From the NCBI RefSeq assembly GCF_016862635.1, contig NZ_BONI01000011.1, forward strand, positions 1 to 64,000: a stretch of 64,000 nt of DNA, given 5' to 3'. Both the position numbers and the translations under genes were made by a program. Below, piece after piece: positions 8,795 to 19,421 of this stretch (position 1 is the stretch's first letter; each line of letters begins with the position of its first letter). Below the pieces are notes generated by a model, which saw only the letters and a program-made list of their open reading frames with translations, was not told the origin of the DNA and did not search any database. This DNA comes from Catellatospora coxensis (GTDB lineage: Bacteria > Actinomycetota > Actinomycetes > Mycobacteriales > Micromonosporaceae).

Positions 8795-9841
8795 ATGCTC
8801 GTCGACACCTCTGCCGCTCCCCTGTCCACGATCGGCACGCCGTGGCTGTGGGCGGCGACCGTCCTGGTGCTGCTCGGCCTGCTGGCCGTCGACTTCGCGA
8901 TCACCCGCAGACCGCACGCGGTGCGGATGCGCGAGGCGGTCGGCTGGACCGTGTTCTACCTCGCGCTGCCGGTCGCGTTCGGCTTCTTCGTGTGGTGGCG
9001 CTTCGGCGGCACCCCGGCCGTCGAGTTCTTCACCGGATACGTGGTCGAGAAGTCCCTGTCGGTCGACAACCTGTTCGTGTTCATGCTGCTGCTGGCCGCG
9101 TTCGCGGTCCCGGCGCAGCTCGCGCAGCGGGTGCTGCTGTACGGCATCGTCGGCGCGCTGGTCCTGCGGGCGGTGTTCATCGCCGCGGGCGCGGCGGTGC
9201 TGCAGACCGGCACCTGGGCGTTCCTGCTGTTCGGCGGCGTCCTGCTGATCACCGCGGCGAAGGTGCTGCGGGACGCGATGCGCGGCGGCCAGCACGCCAT
9301 CGACATCGACAAGATGCGCAGCGTACGGCTGCTGCGCCGGTTCATGCCGGTGACCGACGAGTACCACGGCTCGCGCCTGACCGTGCGCCGCGCCGGCGTG
9401 CGCGCCCTGACCCCGATGGCGCTGGTCGTGGCCGCGGTGTTCATGACCGACGTGGTGTTCGCCGTCGACTCGGTGCCCGCCGTGTACGGCGTCACCGAGG
9501 ACCCGTACCTGGTCTTCGCCACCAACGCGTTCGCGCTGCTGGGCCTGCGTGCCCTGTACTTCGTGCTGCACAACGCGCTGAGCAGCCTGCGCTACCTCAA
9601 CCACGGCCTGGCGCTGATCCTGGCGTTCATCGGCGTCAAGCTGGTGCTGCACTGGGCGCACGGGGTATGGCCGGCGCTGCCCGAGGTGCCGACGGTGCTG
9701 TCGCTGGCCGTCATCATCGGCGTGCTGCTGACCGTCACCCTCGCCAGCCTGGCCGCCAACCGCCGCGACGCCCGGGTGCTCGCCGCGGCGGCTCGGGACG
9801 ACGTCGGCTCGGCCACGGAGGCCCCCGCCCTGCGGCGGTGA
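8795..9841 (+). CDS. TerC-family integral membrane protein
   Basis: A 348-residue polytopic membrane protein. It carries the TerC signatures VVEKSLSVDNLFVF (about residue 77) and FMTDVVFAVDSVPAVYGV (about residue 215), whose acidic residues are thought to bind metal. TerC-like proteins export Mn2+ or load metal onto exoenzymes and confer tellurite tolerance in some contexts. ATG 8795 fits the hidden GGAG in the riboswitch platform. The manganese riboswitch upstream supports a metal-export role. A strong hairpin ends the transcript. Confidence 0.9.
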   Translation: MLVDTSAAPLSTIGTPWLWAATVLVLLGLLAVDFAITRRPHAVRMREAVGWTVFYLALPVAFGFFVWWRFGGTPAVEFFTGYVVEKSLSVDNLFVFMLLLAAFAVPAQLAQRVLLYGIVGALVLRAVFIAAGAAVLQTGTWAFLLFGGVLLITAAKVLRDAMRGGQHAIDIDKMRSVRLLRRFMPVTDEYHGSRLTVRRAGVRALTPMALVVAAVFMTDVVFAVDSVPAVYGVTEDPYLVFATNAFALLGLRALYFVLHNALSSLRYLNHGLALILAFIGVKLVLHWAHGVWPALPEVPTVLSLAVIIGVLLTVTLASLAANRRDARVLAAAARDDVGSATEAPALRR

Positions 9842-9848
9842 CCGCCGG

Positions 9849-9884
9849 CCTGCTTGCGCCGCAACACGCTGCGGCGGAAGCAGG
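9849..9884 (+). terminator. hairpin after the TerC gene
   Basis: CCTGCTT-G-CGCCGCA (9849-9863) pairs with 9870-9884 through 14 bp with one G-G mismatch and a 6-base loop, starting 7 bases past the stop codon. Confidence 0.75.
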
Positions 9885-9927
9885 CGGTTGCGGGGTTCGG
9901 CGGCCGGCGAGCGGCAGGATCGTCGGT

Positions 9928-10773
9928 GTGAACACGACCGATGGGGGCGGCGTCGAAGCGGTCCCGGCGCGCGGACAGCCACGGAGCGCGGCAGCCGCGG
10001 CGAAGCTGGCGGAGTACGACCGCCGGGTCCGGATCCCGATCATCCTGTCCGCGGTGCTGCCGCTGATCATCGTTCCCGAGCAGGGCAACTGGGTCGCGGT
10101 CGTGGTCGGCGTCGTCTCGTGGCTGGTGTTCGCCGTCGACTTCTTCGTCCACCAGCGGCTGCTGGTCGGCTATCTGGGCACCCACCTGGGCAAGTTCGAC
10201 CTCGCGATCGTGCTGCTGACCGCGCCGTGGTTCCTGGTGTCCGGGGCGCAGGGCGCCGGCATCGTGGTGGTCCTCCGCCTGGCCAGGCTCGGCCGGCTCC
10301 TGATCGCCACCAAGGGCGTCCGGCGGCTGTTCGCCCGCCTGGGCCGGGTCGCGCTGGTCGCCGGATCGGTCCTGTTCGTGGGCGCGGCCATGGCCTACTA
10401 CGCCGAACGCCCGACGAACCCGGAGTTCGCGACGTTCGGCGACTCGCTCTGGTGGGCGATCGTCACCCTGACCACCGTCGGGTACGGCGACATCGTGCCC
10501 ATCACCACCGCCGGCCGGGTCGACGGGGCAGCGATCATGATCATGGGTGTGGCCCTGCTCGGCCTGCTCGCCGGTTCGCTGGCCAGCTTCTTCGGGCTGC
10601 AACCGCAGCAGGCGGACAACGGCGACACCACCCCCGACGCTGCGGTACTGGCCGAACTGGCTCACCTGCGCGCCGAGGTGAAGGAGCTGACGGGCCTGCG
10701 CGAGCAGCTCGCCGTGCTCACCCGTCACCTCGCCGCGAAGCCCGAGACCCCACCGGACGCCGACGCCGGCTGA
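9928..10773 (+). CDS. voltage-sensor-like potassium channel
   Basis: A 281-residue ion channel from GTG 9928. Helices run from about residue 35; one (VVVLRLARLGRLLIATKGVRRL, about 112-133) has Arg/Lys at every third or fourth position like an S4 sensor. Then come S5 (VALVAGSVLFVGAAMAYY), the selectivity filter TTVGYGD near residue 190, S6 (MIMGVALLGLLAGSLASFF) and a C-terminal coiled coil (LAHLRAEVKELTGLREQLAVL). The TVGYG filter indicates K+ selectivity. It is downstream of the TerC terminator, so probably its own unit. Confidence 0.9.
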   Translation: MNTTDGGGVEAVPARGQPRSAAAAAKLAEYDRRVRIPIILSAVLPLIIVPEQGNWVAVVVGVVSWLVFAVDFFVHQRLLVGYLGTHLGKFDLAIVLLTAPWFLVSGAQGAGIVVVLRLARLGRLLIATKGVRRLFARLGRVALVAGSVLFVGAAMAYYAERPTNPEFATFGDSLWWAIVTLTTVGYGDIVPITTAGRVDGAAIMIMGVALLGLLAGSLASFFGLQPQQADNGDTTPDAAVLAELAHLRAEVKELTGLREQLAVLTRHLAAKPETPPDADAG

Positions 10774-10801
10774 TCCACTCAACGCGCGAGAGTAGTGCCC
10801 C

Positions 10802-13432
<2,631 letters not shown>

Positions 13433-13485
13433 CTGCCCATCATCGGGATCGGAGTGGCGCGGGCAGGCCGGTTTCGCGCTTTTGC

Positions 13486-14730
13486 TCAAACTCCCCGCCC
13501 GGGCTCATCGACCGAAAGCGAGGTCAGCCTGCCGACGAGTGCGTGAAGCGCCTCGATCACGATCCTGCGGTCGTAGGTCAGCACGGCGTCGTACAGGTCC
13601 GGTTCCGCGCGGCGGGCGAGCACCGCGGCGGCGAAGTGGCTGCCCACCGCGACCAGGGCACGTTCGCCCTGGACCGGATCCGAGTCGGGCAGCGGGACGA
13701 CGTGCACACCGGCTCCCAGCGGAGCGGCCGAGGCCTGGCCGAACACGACCACGGCGATCCCCCGCTTCGCGATGTGGCTGTATGTCAGCCACGTCTGCTC
13801 GTCTAAGGGCGTGGTGGCGGGGACGGCGGCATACAGCACCCGGACCGCGTCGGTGTGCAGGGCCATCTCCTCCAGCAGCGCCCACAGCGGTGTGAGCATC
13901 TGCGGGCTCATCGGCAGCGTCGGGGCACGGCCACGGATCGCCGAGAACGGCGTCGAGGCGCTGGGCGGGTACGGGGCGACCCGGGGTATGGGATCGGCCG
14001 ACAGGTCCACCGCTGCCGGCAGCCGCGCCGGCCGGCCGAACAGCCAGCCCTGGCCGAGCGTCGCGCCCATGGCACGGGCCGCGGCAAGGTGCTCGGGAGT
14101 CTCGATGCCCTCGCAGAGCACCGCGGCACCGGTGGCTTGTGCCTCCATCTGCACAGAGTTGATGACGAATGTCTGCGCCCACGACGGGCCCGCGCACTGC
14201 GTGACACTTCGGTCGAGCTTGATCACATCAGGGGCGAGAACCGAGATCATGTTCAGGCTGAACGGGTCGACGCCCACGTCGTCGACGGCGATCCGGCCGC
14301 CCTGCTGCCGGAATGTCGTGACTCCACGCAGGATGGCAGCGGGATCACCACCCCGGCGTTCGGTGATCTCGATGATCAGGTCCAGCTCACGCAACGCCCG
14401 CTGGTAGGTGGGCAGCAAGTCGATGGGGCAGGGCGTCCCGAAAGTCGCCGGATCCACATTCACGAACACGGGAACGTGGCGAAGATCTGTATCGAGTACC
14501 AGCGCGCACGCGTTGACGCCGCAGATCCAATCAAGCTCGGCGGTCACGCCGCGCCGGGCGGCTTCGGCGAACAGCGACGTGGGCGACTCGTAGCGCGTTC
14601 CGTGGGGACCACGGGCCAATGCTTCGAGCCCCACCGCCCGCCCGTCACGCAGCGAGACTATCGGCTGAAAAACTGGACTGACTGCGCGGGCGGCGAGCAA
14701 GGCGTCGAAATCGTCTCTGACCGACGACAT
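13486..14730 (-). CDS. EAL-DICT protein: cyclic-di-GMP phosphodiesterase with sensory domain
   Basis: A 414-residue cytosolic protein. The N-terminal EAL domain (about residues 10-235) keeps the catalytic set: EAL in VGLEALARG, FVNVDP, IIEITER, AVDDVG, VIKLDR and CEGIET. This suggests an active c-di-GMP phosphodiesterase. Residues about 260-400 match the DICT sensory domain (LWALLEEMALHTDAVRVLYAAVP, WLTYSHIAKRGIAVVVFG). ATG 14730 is chosen for its GGGAG site 5 bases upstream; an ATG at 14760 is poorer. It may be co-transcribed with the downstream glycosidase. No GGDEF domain is present. Confidence 0.85.
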   Translation of the reverse strand: MSSVRDDFDALLAARAVSPVFQPIVSLRDGRAVGLEALARGPHGTRYESPTSLFAEAARRGVTAELDWICGVNACALVLDTDLRHVPVFVNVDPATFGTPCPIDLLPTYQRALRELDLIIEITERRGGDPAAILRGVTTFRQQGGRIAVDDVGVDPFSLNMISVLAPDVIKLDRSVTQCAGPSWAQTFVINSVQMEAQATGAAVLCEGIETPEHLAAARAMGATLGQGWLFGRPARLPAAVDLSADPIPRVAPYPPSASTPFSAIRGRAPTLPMSPQMLTPLWALLEEMALHTDAVRVLYAAVPATTPLDEQTWLTYSHIAKRGIAVVVFGQASAAPLGAGVHVVPLPDSDPVQGERALVAVGSHFAAAVLARRAEPDLYDAVLTYDRRIVIEALHALVGRLTSLSVDEPGRGV

Positions 14731-14773
14731 CCGGTCTCCCGAGAACCCGTGCGAATGCACGCAAGTTCGGTCA

Positions 14774-14779
14774 ATTATA
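14774..14779 (-). promoter_or_regulatory. TATAAT -10 box for the EAL-DICT gene
   Basis: The leftward strand reads a perfect TATAAT 44 bases before ATG 14730, within an AT-rich patch unusual for this DNA. No good -35 is seen at 17 bases, so this may be an activator-dependent promoter. Confidence 0.45.
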
Positions 14780-14819
14780 ACGTATAGGTCTCATAGGCGT
14801 GCAGCTTCGCCAAAACGCA

Positions 14820-15824
14820 CTATCCGCCAGGGGATACGGCCGCGTCGGAGGCGAAGATGTTGAGCCCCAGCGCCCTGGACAGGTGCGCGGTGGCGAGCTG
14901 CCCGCGCACGCTGTTGCCGGCCGGGTCCAGGCGCGGGGCGTACGTGCCGATGCCGGCCTTGCCGGGTGAGACGGCCATGATGCCGCCGGCGACGCCGGAT
15001 TTGCCGGGCAGGCCGATGTCGAACAGCCACTCGCCGGAGCGTTCGTAGAGGCCGCTGGTGGCGAGCACGGCGAGGGTGTCGCGGCACACGGTCGCGGAGA
15101 CGACCCGGCGTCCGGTGACGGGGTTGACGCCGCCGTCGGCGAGGGTCGCCGCCATCACGGCGAGGTCCTTGGCGGTGACCAGCAGCGAGCACTGCCTGGT
15201 GTAGACGTCGACCGCGTCGAGGGGGTCGGTGTCGATGCGCCGGTAGCTCTCCAGCAGCCGGGCGATGGCCCGGTTGCGCTGGTTGGTGGCCGTCTCGGAG
15301 CGGTAGACCTCGTCGTCGAGCGCGAGGGCCCGGCCGGCGAACGCCGACAGGCCGGTCTGGATCGCTTCCCACCGCTCCCCCGGTGTGCTGCCGGGCATCA
15401 GCGCGGTGGCGGCGATGGCGCCCGCGTTGACCATCGGGTTCATCGGATGGCCGTCGTTGAGCTCGATCGCGATGACCGAATCGAAGGCCAGGCCGGTGTT
15501 GTTGACGCCGATGCGGGCCATGACCTGCTCGTGGCCGAAGTTCTGGCAGACCAGGGCGTACACGAACGCCTTGGAGATCGACTGGATGGAGAACGCGACG
15601 TCGACGTCGCCGACGGCGTGCAGCCCGCCGTCGACCTGGGCGACGGCGACCCCGAACAGGTCCGGGTCCGCCTGGGCCAGTGCCGGGATGTAGTCGGCGA
15701 CCGCGCCGCCGGTGCCGCGCAGCGCGAACCGGTAGGCGTCGTCGACGAGCACGTCGACCTGGTCCCAGCCGGGCAACGCGCCGGTCGAGGCGCGTTGGCC
15801 GATCTCCTCCAGTCCCACGATCAC
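14820..15824 (-). CDS. glsA: glutaminase A
   Basis: A 334-residue beta-lactamase-fold glutaminase that hydrolyses L-glutamine to glutamate and ammonia. Conserved motifs are FSIQSISKAF (the catalytic S-x-x-K serine and lysine), GVNNTGLAFDS, NPMVNAGAI, SLLVTAKDLA, GIGLPGKSGVAGGI-like (DIGLPGKSGVAGGIMAV) and SPGKAGIGTYAPRLD. GTG 15824 has GAGGGG 7 bases upstream and starts VIVGLEEIG; ATG 15857 is the longer alternative. The length matches GlsA. It is a single-gene unit. Confidence 0.9.
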   Translation of the reverse strand: MIVGLEEIGQRASTGALPGWDQVDVLVDDAYRFALRGTGGAVADYIPALAQADPDLFGVAVAQVDGGLHAVGDVDVAFSIQSISKAFVYALVCQNFGHEQVMARIGVNNTGLAFDSVIAIELNDGHPMNPMVNAGAIAATALMPGSTPGERWEAIQTGLSAFAGRALALDDEVYRSETATNQRNRAIARLLESYRRIDTDPLDAVDVYTRQCSLLVTAKDLAVMAATLADGGVNPVTGRRVVSATVCRDTLAVLATSGLYERSGEWLFDIGLPGKSGVAGGIMAVSPGKAGIGTYAPRLDPAGNSVRGQLATAHLSRALGLNIFASDAAVSPGG

Positions 15825-15905
15825 CGGATCGCCCCTCAGCCGACTCACGCGACGCATTGAGCCTAAGCAGCTCAGAGCGCACTTTGGCGCGATCCGGTGA
15901 TCGTG

Positions 15906-16097
15906 TCAGGCGGCCTCGTCCCGATCGGCGCTGTCGTCGGCGTCCTGATCGAGCGCTTGGCTCGGCGTCGGCTCGACGAACATTCCGGGTGTCTGCCCCA
16001 GTTGCTGGCGGCGGCGCAGTTCCTCGGCGGGCAGCGGGGTCTCTACCGCATCGGCCGGTTCGCGGTGCTCCGCCGGCGCTTGACGCTGCTCACTCAT
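15906..16097 (-). CDS. small acidic hypothetical protein
   Basis: A 63-residue protein with an excellent ribosome site (GAGGAGAAG) 4 bases before ATG 16097. It is rich in Glu, Ala, Asp, Gln and Pro and lacks hydrophobic stretches, so it is probably disordered. It opens MSEQRQAPAEHREPADAVE. Family unknown. Confidence 0.65.
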   Translation of the reverse strand: MSEQRQAPAEHREPADAVETPLPAEELRRRQQLGQTPGMFVEPTPSQALDQDADDSADRDEAA

Positions 16098-16171
16098 GGT
16101 CTTCTCCTCGGCGGGTCGGATGGTCGATACGCACCGGATCGTTCCCGGTGTTCCACCACGCCAAACTCCGG

Positions 16172-16338
16172 TCAGCGCGCCACCAGCAGTGCTTGCGGGG
16201 CCGCCGCCTTGAGCCGGGTCGTCAGCCACGCCTGCTGGATCTTGGTCTCGGGCTGGCAGGTCGCGATCACGGCGATCAGTTCGTGGTCGCGCCACGCCTG
16301 CGCGGCCTGGCACACCACCGTCCATTAGCCAGGTGCAT
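16172..16338 (-). pseudogene. small ORF, frameshifted, coupled to the oxidoreductase remnant
   Basis: ATG 16338 overlaps the stop of the upstream remnant as TGATG and has AAAGGTGG as ribosome site. The frame reads MHLANGRW and is then lost. Moving by one base near 16318-16324 restores a good frame beginning VCQAAQAWRDHELIAVIATCQ and ending QAWLTTRLKAAAPQALLVAR at 16172. About 56 residues would result. Alternatively, GTG 16318 starts a 48-residue protein by itself. Function unknown; translational coupling indicates it once followed a molybdopterin oxidoreductase gene. Confidence 0.5.
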
Positions 16339-16520
16339 CACGCACCACCTTTCGGCGGCGGCGGGCCGGCCGGGGCCGACGCCGTGTTTACGGGAGCCGG
16401 CGCGGGTCCAGCGCCGGGCGCCAGCCGGGTGAGGCGTACGGCGGCGAGTTTGAACTGCGGTTGTTTGGAGACGGGGTCCCAGACGTCTCGGTGAGCTAGG
16501 CGTTCTCATTCCCGCCACAG
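16338..16520 (-). pseudogene. C-terminal stump of a molybdopterin oxidoreductase
   Basis: After an in-frame stop near 16521, the leftward frame reads RDVWDPVSKQPQFKLAAVRL and then a Pro/Ala-rich tail ending at TGA 16338. The DPVSKQPxFK-AV segment is the typical last strand of formate dehydrogenase/assimilatory nitrate reductase alpha subunits. The other roughly 650 codons are absent, so this is the 3' remnant of a deleted gene. Confidence 0.6.
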
Positions 16521-16579
16521 CGGTCCGAAACGGCTTCGGCCATGCGTTGGCCGGCCTGCAGGGCGCACGCCGTGCGTGT

Positions 16580-16605
16580 GTTTGCCTCGGCGGCCGCGGG
16601 GGTAG
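16580..16605 (+). promoter_or_regulatory. sigma-B-type promoter, leaderless
   Basis: GTTT at 16580-16583, 16 bases, then GGGTAG at 16600-16605. The start point 6-7 bases further falls at ATG 16612, so the mRNA would have no leader, which explains the missing ribosome site of the FAD/Rieske gene. Confidence 0.6.
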
Positions 16606-16611
16606 CCCGGG

Positions 16612-18099
16612 ATGATGGTGGACGAAATCGGCTCGTTCTGGATGCGATCGACGCAACGCACCAGTTACCCGGCGGCCACCGCCACCGAAGCCGACGTGGT
16701 CGTCGTCGGCGGCGGCATCGCCGGACTGTGCACCGCCTGGAGCCTGGCCCGGCAAGGGCGGCGCGTGGTGGTTCTCGAGGCGGGACGGATCGCCGAAGCG
16801 TCGACCGGCAACACCACCGCGAAGGTCACGGCGCTGCACGGCGCCGTCTACGCCGACCTGGGCACCGAGAACGCCAGGTGGTACGGGCAGTCGCAGCTCG
16901 CCGGACTCGCGGCGCTGCGGGCCGCGGCCGACGCCCTGGCGATCGACTGCGACTGGGAACAGCGTGACGCCTACACCTACGCCGTCACCGACGACGGCGC
17001 GGACCGGCTGCGCGAGGAGGCCGCCGCGGCGGCCGAGGCCGGGCTGCCCGCCGAGTTCGTGACCGGCACCGCGCTGCCCTACCCCGTCACCGGGGCCGTC
17101 CGGGTGGGCGGGCAGGCCCAGTTCCACCCCCGCCGCTTCCTGCTCGCGCTGGCCGCCGACCTGGCGCGCCTGGGCGGCCGGATCTTCGAACACAGCCGCG
17201 TCACCGAGTTCGCCGACGGCCAGGTCACCCTCGCGTCGGGTCTGGTGCTACGCGCCGCCGACGTGGTCGTCACCACCGGCTATCCGGTGCTCGACCGGCC
17301 CGAGCTGTACACGCGGCTGGTCCCCAAGCGCGAACTCGTCATCGCCGCGCCGATACCGGCCGGGTCCGACCCGCACGGCATGTTCCTGGGCGTGGACGAC
17401 GACCGGTCGGTGCGCACGGCTCCGCTGCCGGACGGCGGCCGCCTGCTCATCGTCACCGGTGAGACGTACCAACCCGGAGAGGCCGACGTCGACCGGCGCT
17501 ATGCCGCGCTGCTGGCCTGGGCGCAGGAGCGGTTCGGCATCAGCGAGGCCGACTACCGGTGGTCGGCGCAGGACTACACGACCACCGACGGGCTGCCGTT
17601 CATCGGCCGCTTCCCGGGACACCGACACCTGTGGGTGGCGACCGGCTTCCACGGCTGGGGCATGACCAACTCGATGGTCGCGGCGACAGCGCTGACCGGC
17701 CGCATCCTCGGCACGGCGGCCCCCGACTGGGCCGACCTGTACGACCCGCACCGGCTGCACCCGTTCGCCGAAGCGCCCGGCCTGGTCAAGGCGGCCGCGT
17801 CGGTGGCCAAGAACCTCGTCGGCGCGCGTTTCACCAAGCCCGACCGGACCGTCGAGGAGCTGGCCCCCGGACAGGGCGCCGTCGTACGGGCCGACGGGAA
17901 ACGCTGCGCCGCCTACCGCGACGACGCCGGGCAGGTGCACGCCGTCGAGGCGAGCTGCACCCACCTCGGCTGCATCGTCGGGTTCAACGACGCCGAACGC
18001 ACCTGGGAATGTCCCTGCCACGGCTCGCGCTTCGACGTCGACGGCACGGTGCTGCAAGGCCCCGCCCTCAAGCCGCTGCCCCGGATCGACCTGCGCTGA
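16612..18099 (+). CDS. FAD-dependent oxidoreductase fused to a Rieske [2Fe-2S] domain
   Basis: A 495-residue protein. The N-terminal DAO-type flavoprotein has the dinucleotide motif VVVVGGGIAGLCTAW (about residue 28), VVVLEAGRIAEASTGNTTAKVT, and a late GWGMTNSMVAATALTGRI FAD segment. Residues about 410-495 form a Rieske domain with CTHLGC and CPCHGS ligands. Such fusions act as small-molecule dehydrogenases passing electrons through the cluster; the substrate is unknown. The start lies at the predicted start point of a sigma-B-like promoter. All four Fe-S ligands are present. Confidence 0.85.
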   Translation: MMVDEIGSFWMRSTQRTSYPAATATEADVVVVGGGIAGLCTAWSLARQGRRVVVLEAGRIAEASTGNTTAKVTALHGAVYADLGTENARWYGQSQLAGLAALRAAADALAIDCDWEQRDAYTYAVTDDGADRLREEAAAAAEAGLPAEFVTGTALPYPVTGAVRVGGQAQFHPRRFLLALAADLARLGGRIFEHSRVTEFADGQVTLASGLVLRAADVVVTTGYPVLDRPELYTRLVPKRELVIAAPIPAGSDPHGMFLGVDDDRSVRTAPLPDGGRLLIVTGETYQPGEADVDRRYAALLAWAQERFGISEADYRWSAQDYTTTDGLPFIGRFPGHRHLWVATGFHGWGMTNSMVAATALTGRILGTAAPDWADLYDPHRLHPFAEAPGLVKAAASVAKNLVGARFTKPDRTVEELAPGQGAVVRADGKRCAAYRDDAGQVHAVEASCTHLGCIVGFNDAERTWECPCHGSRFDVDGTVLQGPALKPLPRIDLR

Positions 18100-18151
18100 C
18101 GCGGCCGTCCCGCTGACCCGCGATTAACTCGCGATCCGCACGTGCAGATGT

Positions 18152-18176
18152 GTTTCGCCTGGTCCTGAAGGGGAAC
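18152..18176 (+). promoter_or_regulatory. sigma-B-type promoter before the envelope stress operon
   Basis: GTTT at 18152-18155, 15 bases, then GGGAAC at 18171-18176, about 92 bases before ATG 18268. Confidence 0.45.
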
Positions 18177-18267
18177 GGCCACCCTGCGGGAGTCATTCGC
18201 GGCCCCGAGCAAGACACCAACACGACGGCGTGACGGTCGCGGCTCCCGCTCAGGTGGAGGGGGAGAC

Positions 18268-18978
18268 ATGAGCGAGCAGTACGAGCAGACGGCCGCGACC
18301 GGCATCGGCTCGCCCGAGCCGGGCGGCATCACGATGCCCGGGCAGACGCAGCCGAGCATCGCGCCGACGGGGATCGGCCCGAGCGAACCGGCCTCCGGCG
18401 GGCCGGACACGGCCACGGCCACGGCCGGGCAGGTGACCAAGACCGCGACCGAGCAGGTCCAGCAGGTCGCGCAGGAGACCGGTTCGCAGGTCCGCAGCCT
18501 GGTCGACACCGCGACCCACGAACTGCGCGACCAGGCCGGAACCCAGCAGCAGCGGATCGCCGGCGGACTGCACACCATCGCCGACGACCTGTCGTCGATG
18601 TGCCAGGGCAACGGGTCCGACCGGATGGCCGGGCAGCTGATGCAGCAGGTCTCCGCGGGAGCCCACCGCACAGCCGACTGGCTGGAGCACCGGGAGCCCG
18701 GCAAGGTGCTGGACGAGGTGCGCGATTACGCGCGCCGGCACCCGGGCACCTTCCTGCTCGGCGCCCTCGCCGCAGGCCTGGTGGTGGGTCGGCTGACCCG
18801 CAACATCGCCTCGGCGCCCCGCGGCGCGAACGAAGCCGCGCTGCCGCCGGCCGCACCGATGCAGTCAAGGCTTCCGATGGAGCGGGCCGGCGACCGTCCC
18901 GCCCGGGTCACGCCGGACGAGCTGGCTTACACCGGCGCGGGCGGCCGCTACGAGCAGGAGAGCGAGGTGTCCCGATGA
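18268..18978 (+). CDS. stress-associated single-TM protein, first gene of envelope operon
   Basis: A 236-residue protein. A Gly/Thr/Pro-rich disordered N-terminus is followed by amphipathic helical sequence (VTKTATEQVQQVAQETGSQVRSL, then ATHELRDQAGTQQQRIAGGL), one TM helix (HPGTFLLGALAAGLVVGRL, about residues 157-175) and a polar tail. The helical part resembles YtxH/LEA-like stress proteins. It overlaps the next gene as ATGA, so the three genes 18268-20065 form a translationally coupled operon. GTG-free ATG start with a GGAGGGGGAG site. Confidence 0.8.
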   Translation: MSEQYEQTAATGIGSPEPGGITMPGQTQPSIAPTGIGPSEPASGGPDTATATAGQVTKTATEQVQQVAQETGSQVRSLVDTATHELRDQAGTQQQRIAGGLHTIADDLSSMCQGNGSDRMAGQLMQQVSAGAHRTADWLEHREPGKVLDEVRDYARRHPGTFLLGALAAGLVVGRLTRNIASAPRGANEAALPPAAPMQSRLPMERAGDRPARVTPDELAYTGAGGRYEQESEVSR

Positions 18979-19421
18979 GGACTGAGCCGCTGCGCGGCGA
19001 CCTGGGCAGCGGGCCCGCGGGGGCGACACAGCCGTCGATCGGCGAGCTGCTCGGCGAGATCAGCACGGACCTGTCCACGCTGATGCGGCAGGAGCTGGAC
19101 CTGGCCAAGGCCGAGCTGCGGGATGAGGGTTCCAAGGCGGGCAAGGCGGCCGGCATGTTCGCGGCCGCCGCGCTGGCGGCATACCTGGTGGTGCTGTTCC
19201 TGTCGCTGGCGCTGTGGCGGCTGCTGTCCGCGGCGATGGACCCCGGTTGGGCGGCGGTGCTGGTCGCCGTGCTGTGGGGCATCGTCGGCGCGGTCCTGTA
19301 CGCCGCCGGGCGGTCGCGCCTGCGGACGATGCGGGCGCCGCTGACGCAGACCGCGGAGACGGTCAAGCAGGTGCCCTCGGCACTGCGCGGGCACACCGAC
19401 GGGGGGAGGAACCCATCATGA
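18975..19421 (+). CDS. phage holin family (Actinobacterial holin-X-like) membrane protein
   Basis: A 148-residue protein with an amphipathic N-terminal helix (SIGELLGEISTDLSTLMRQELDLAKAEL), then two TM segments (AAGMFAAAALAAYLVVLFLSLALW and AAVLVAVLWGIVGAVLYAAG). This is the pattern of actinobacterial holin-superfamily/DUF1469 proteins, which are not phage proteins but envelope stress factors. ATGA overlaps on both sides tie it to its neighbours. Confidence 0.85.
   Translation: MRTEPLRGDLGSGPAGATQPSIGELLGEISTDLSTLMRQELDLAKAELRDEGSKAGKAAGMFAAAALAAYLVVLFLSLALWRLLSAAMDPGWAAVLVAVLWGIVGAVLYAAGRSRLRTMRAPLTQTAETVKQVPSALRGHTDGGRNPS

Noticed and set aside
8842-9927. A rightward open frame through the TerC gene joined to the K+ channel frame
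   Set aside because: It is the shifted frame of TerC with Arg/Pro/Gly-rich product; the channel starts at GTG 9928.
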